From: a virus
Virus record (IMG/VR): IMGVR_UViG_3300037191_001127
Location: 1-31,349 of that record
Direction: 5' to 3' (one strand)
DNA: 31,349 nt
A model generated the notes under the pieces. It worked only from the letters and a program-made list of their open reading frames with translations, was not told the DNA's origin and ran no database searches. The translations under genes and the position numbers were made by a program. Numbering within the stretch: position 1 is the stretch's first letter; every line of letters starts with the position of its first letter. Shown piece after piece: positions 31,110-31,349 of the stretch.

Positions 31110-31298
31110 ATGAAACAAGCACGGAACTTACAAACGTTAACTCGCGGTAAATCAGTTGCTTTATTAATAAAGCAAAATGGTTACATAAGAGTCTTAGATA
31201 TTCTTGATATAGGAATTAGTACAGAGAGAGAAACTGTAGCTTTACTGCTTAAGAAAAACGGTTTAGAAAAAAGTAACGTTCCACATAATAAAAAATAA
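31110..31298 (+). CDS. Small hypothetical protein
   Basis: A 62-aa basic protein (MKQARNLQTLTRGKSVALLI...), mostly helical or mixed, not recognised. It lies between two nearly identical promoter-leader copies, which forms a one-gene cassette. Function unknown. Confidence 0.65.
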   Translation: MKQARNLQTLTRGKSVALLIKQNGYIRVLDILDIGISTERETVALLLKKNGLEKSNVPHNKK

Positions 31299-31301
31299 AC
31301 G

Positions 31302-31330
31302 TTGACATTTCGCTTTGATTTTATTATAAT
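31302..31330 (+). promoter_or_regulatory. sigma70-type promoter at right edge
   Basis: TTGACA (31302-31307), 17-bp spacer, TATAAT (31325-31330), followed by the standard leader running off the window; a gene should start just beyond. Confidence 0.85.
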
Positions 31331-31349
31331 AGTTACATAAATTGATAAA

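Noticed and set aside
1-31349. tRNA genes, CRISPR arrays, insertion sequences, attachment sites
   Set aside because: I saw no cloverleaf-like segment, regularly spaced repeats, transposase or integrase. The repeats present are promoter modules.

Overview
The window is an AT-rich piece of a large T4-superfamily (myovirus) genome. The evidence is a near-complete T4-type replication and recombination set: clamp loader ATPase (gp44, cut by the left edge), sliding clamp (gp45), DexA exonuclease, dCMP hydroxymethylase (gp42), dCMP deaminase, both type II topoisomerase subunits (gp39/60-type and gp52), UvsY, UvsW, the late sigma factor gp55, recombination nuclease gp47/gp46 and DNA polymerase gp43. 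Several small proteins resemble families common in marine T4-like phages. No photosynthesis genes, tRNAs or integration genes are visible, so the host cannot be named; the promoters look like ordinary bacterial sigma70 promoters.

Layout. From 1 to about 12.9 kb almost everything is on the minus strand: gp44 (partial), an 80-aa protein, gp45, a GT-A type glycosyltransferase with DexA, then a tightly packed six-gene operon (2951-8853), then nucleotide metabolism (DUF1353 protein, dCMP deaminase, dCMP hydroxymethylase, a dATP/dGTP diphosphohydrolase-like protein, a MazG-like pyrophosphohydrolase) and hypothetical proteins. Around 13-14 kb the direction changes. From 13.1 kb to the end nearly all genes are on the plus strand: two candidate internal head proteins, a frameshifted small gene, topoisomerase genes, a tail-tube-like protein, UvsY, tandem paralogues of unknown function, UvsW, gp55, gp47-gp46, gp43, a PD-(D/E)XK nuclease-like protein and small proteins.

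Main point of interest. gp42 implies 5-hydroxymethylcytosine (5hmC) DNA. The six-gene operon runs, in transcription order: myo-inositol-1-phosphate synthase, HAD phosphatase, FkbM-type methyltransferase, aGPT-Pplase/HMUDK-helical-like protein, SGNH-hydrolase-like protein, and a C5-cytosine-methyltransferase-fold protein. The last keeps its catalytic Cys but its SAM-binding motifs look altered. The last three proteins end in a short tail (hydrophobic-x-x-Phe-Phe) that is also the C-terminus of the replicative polymerase in this window; this is the form expected of a sliding-clamp-binding peptide. My inference is a replication-coupled system that further modifies 5hmC, possibly with an inositol-derived group. 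The chemistry is not proven by sequence.

Regulation. I count 24 promoter-like modules (TTGACA, usually 17 bp, TATAAT), many with the same flanks and the same leader down to the ribosome binding site. Separate T4-type late promoters (TATAAATA) precede the two internal-head-protein candidates, the tail-tube-like gene and uvsW. A perfect 26-bp inverted repeat between uvsW and gene 55 forms two outward-facing promoters, one of which would make RNA antisense to uvsW.
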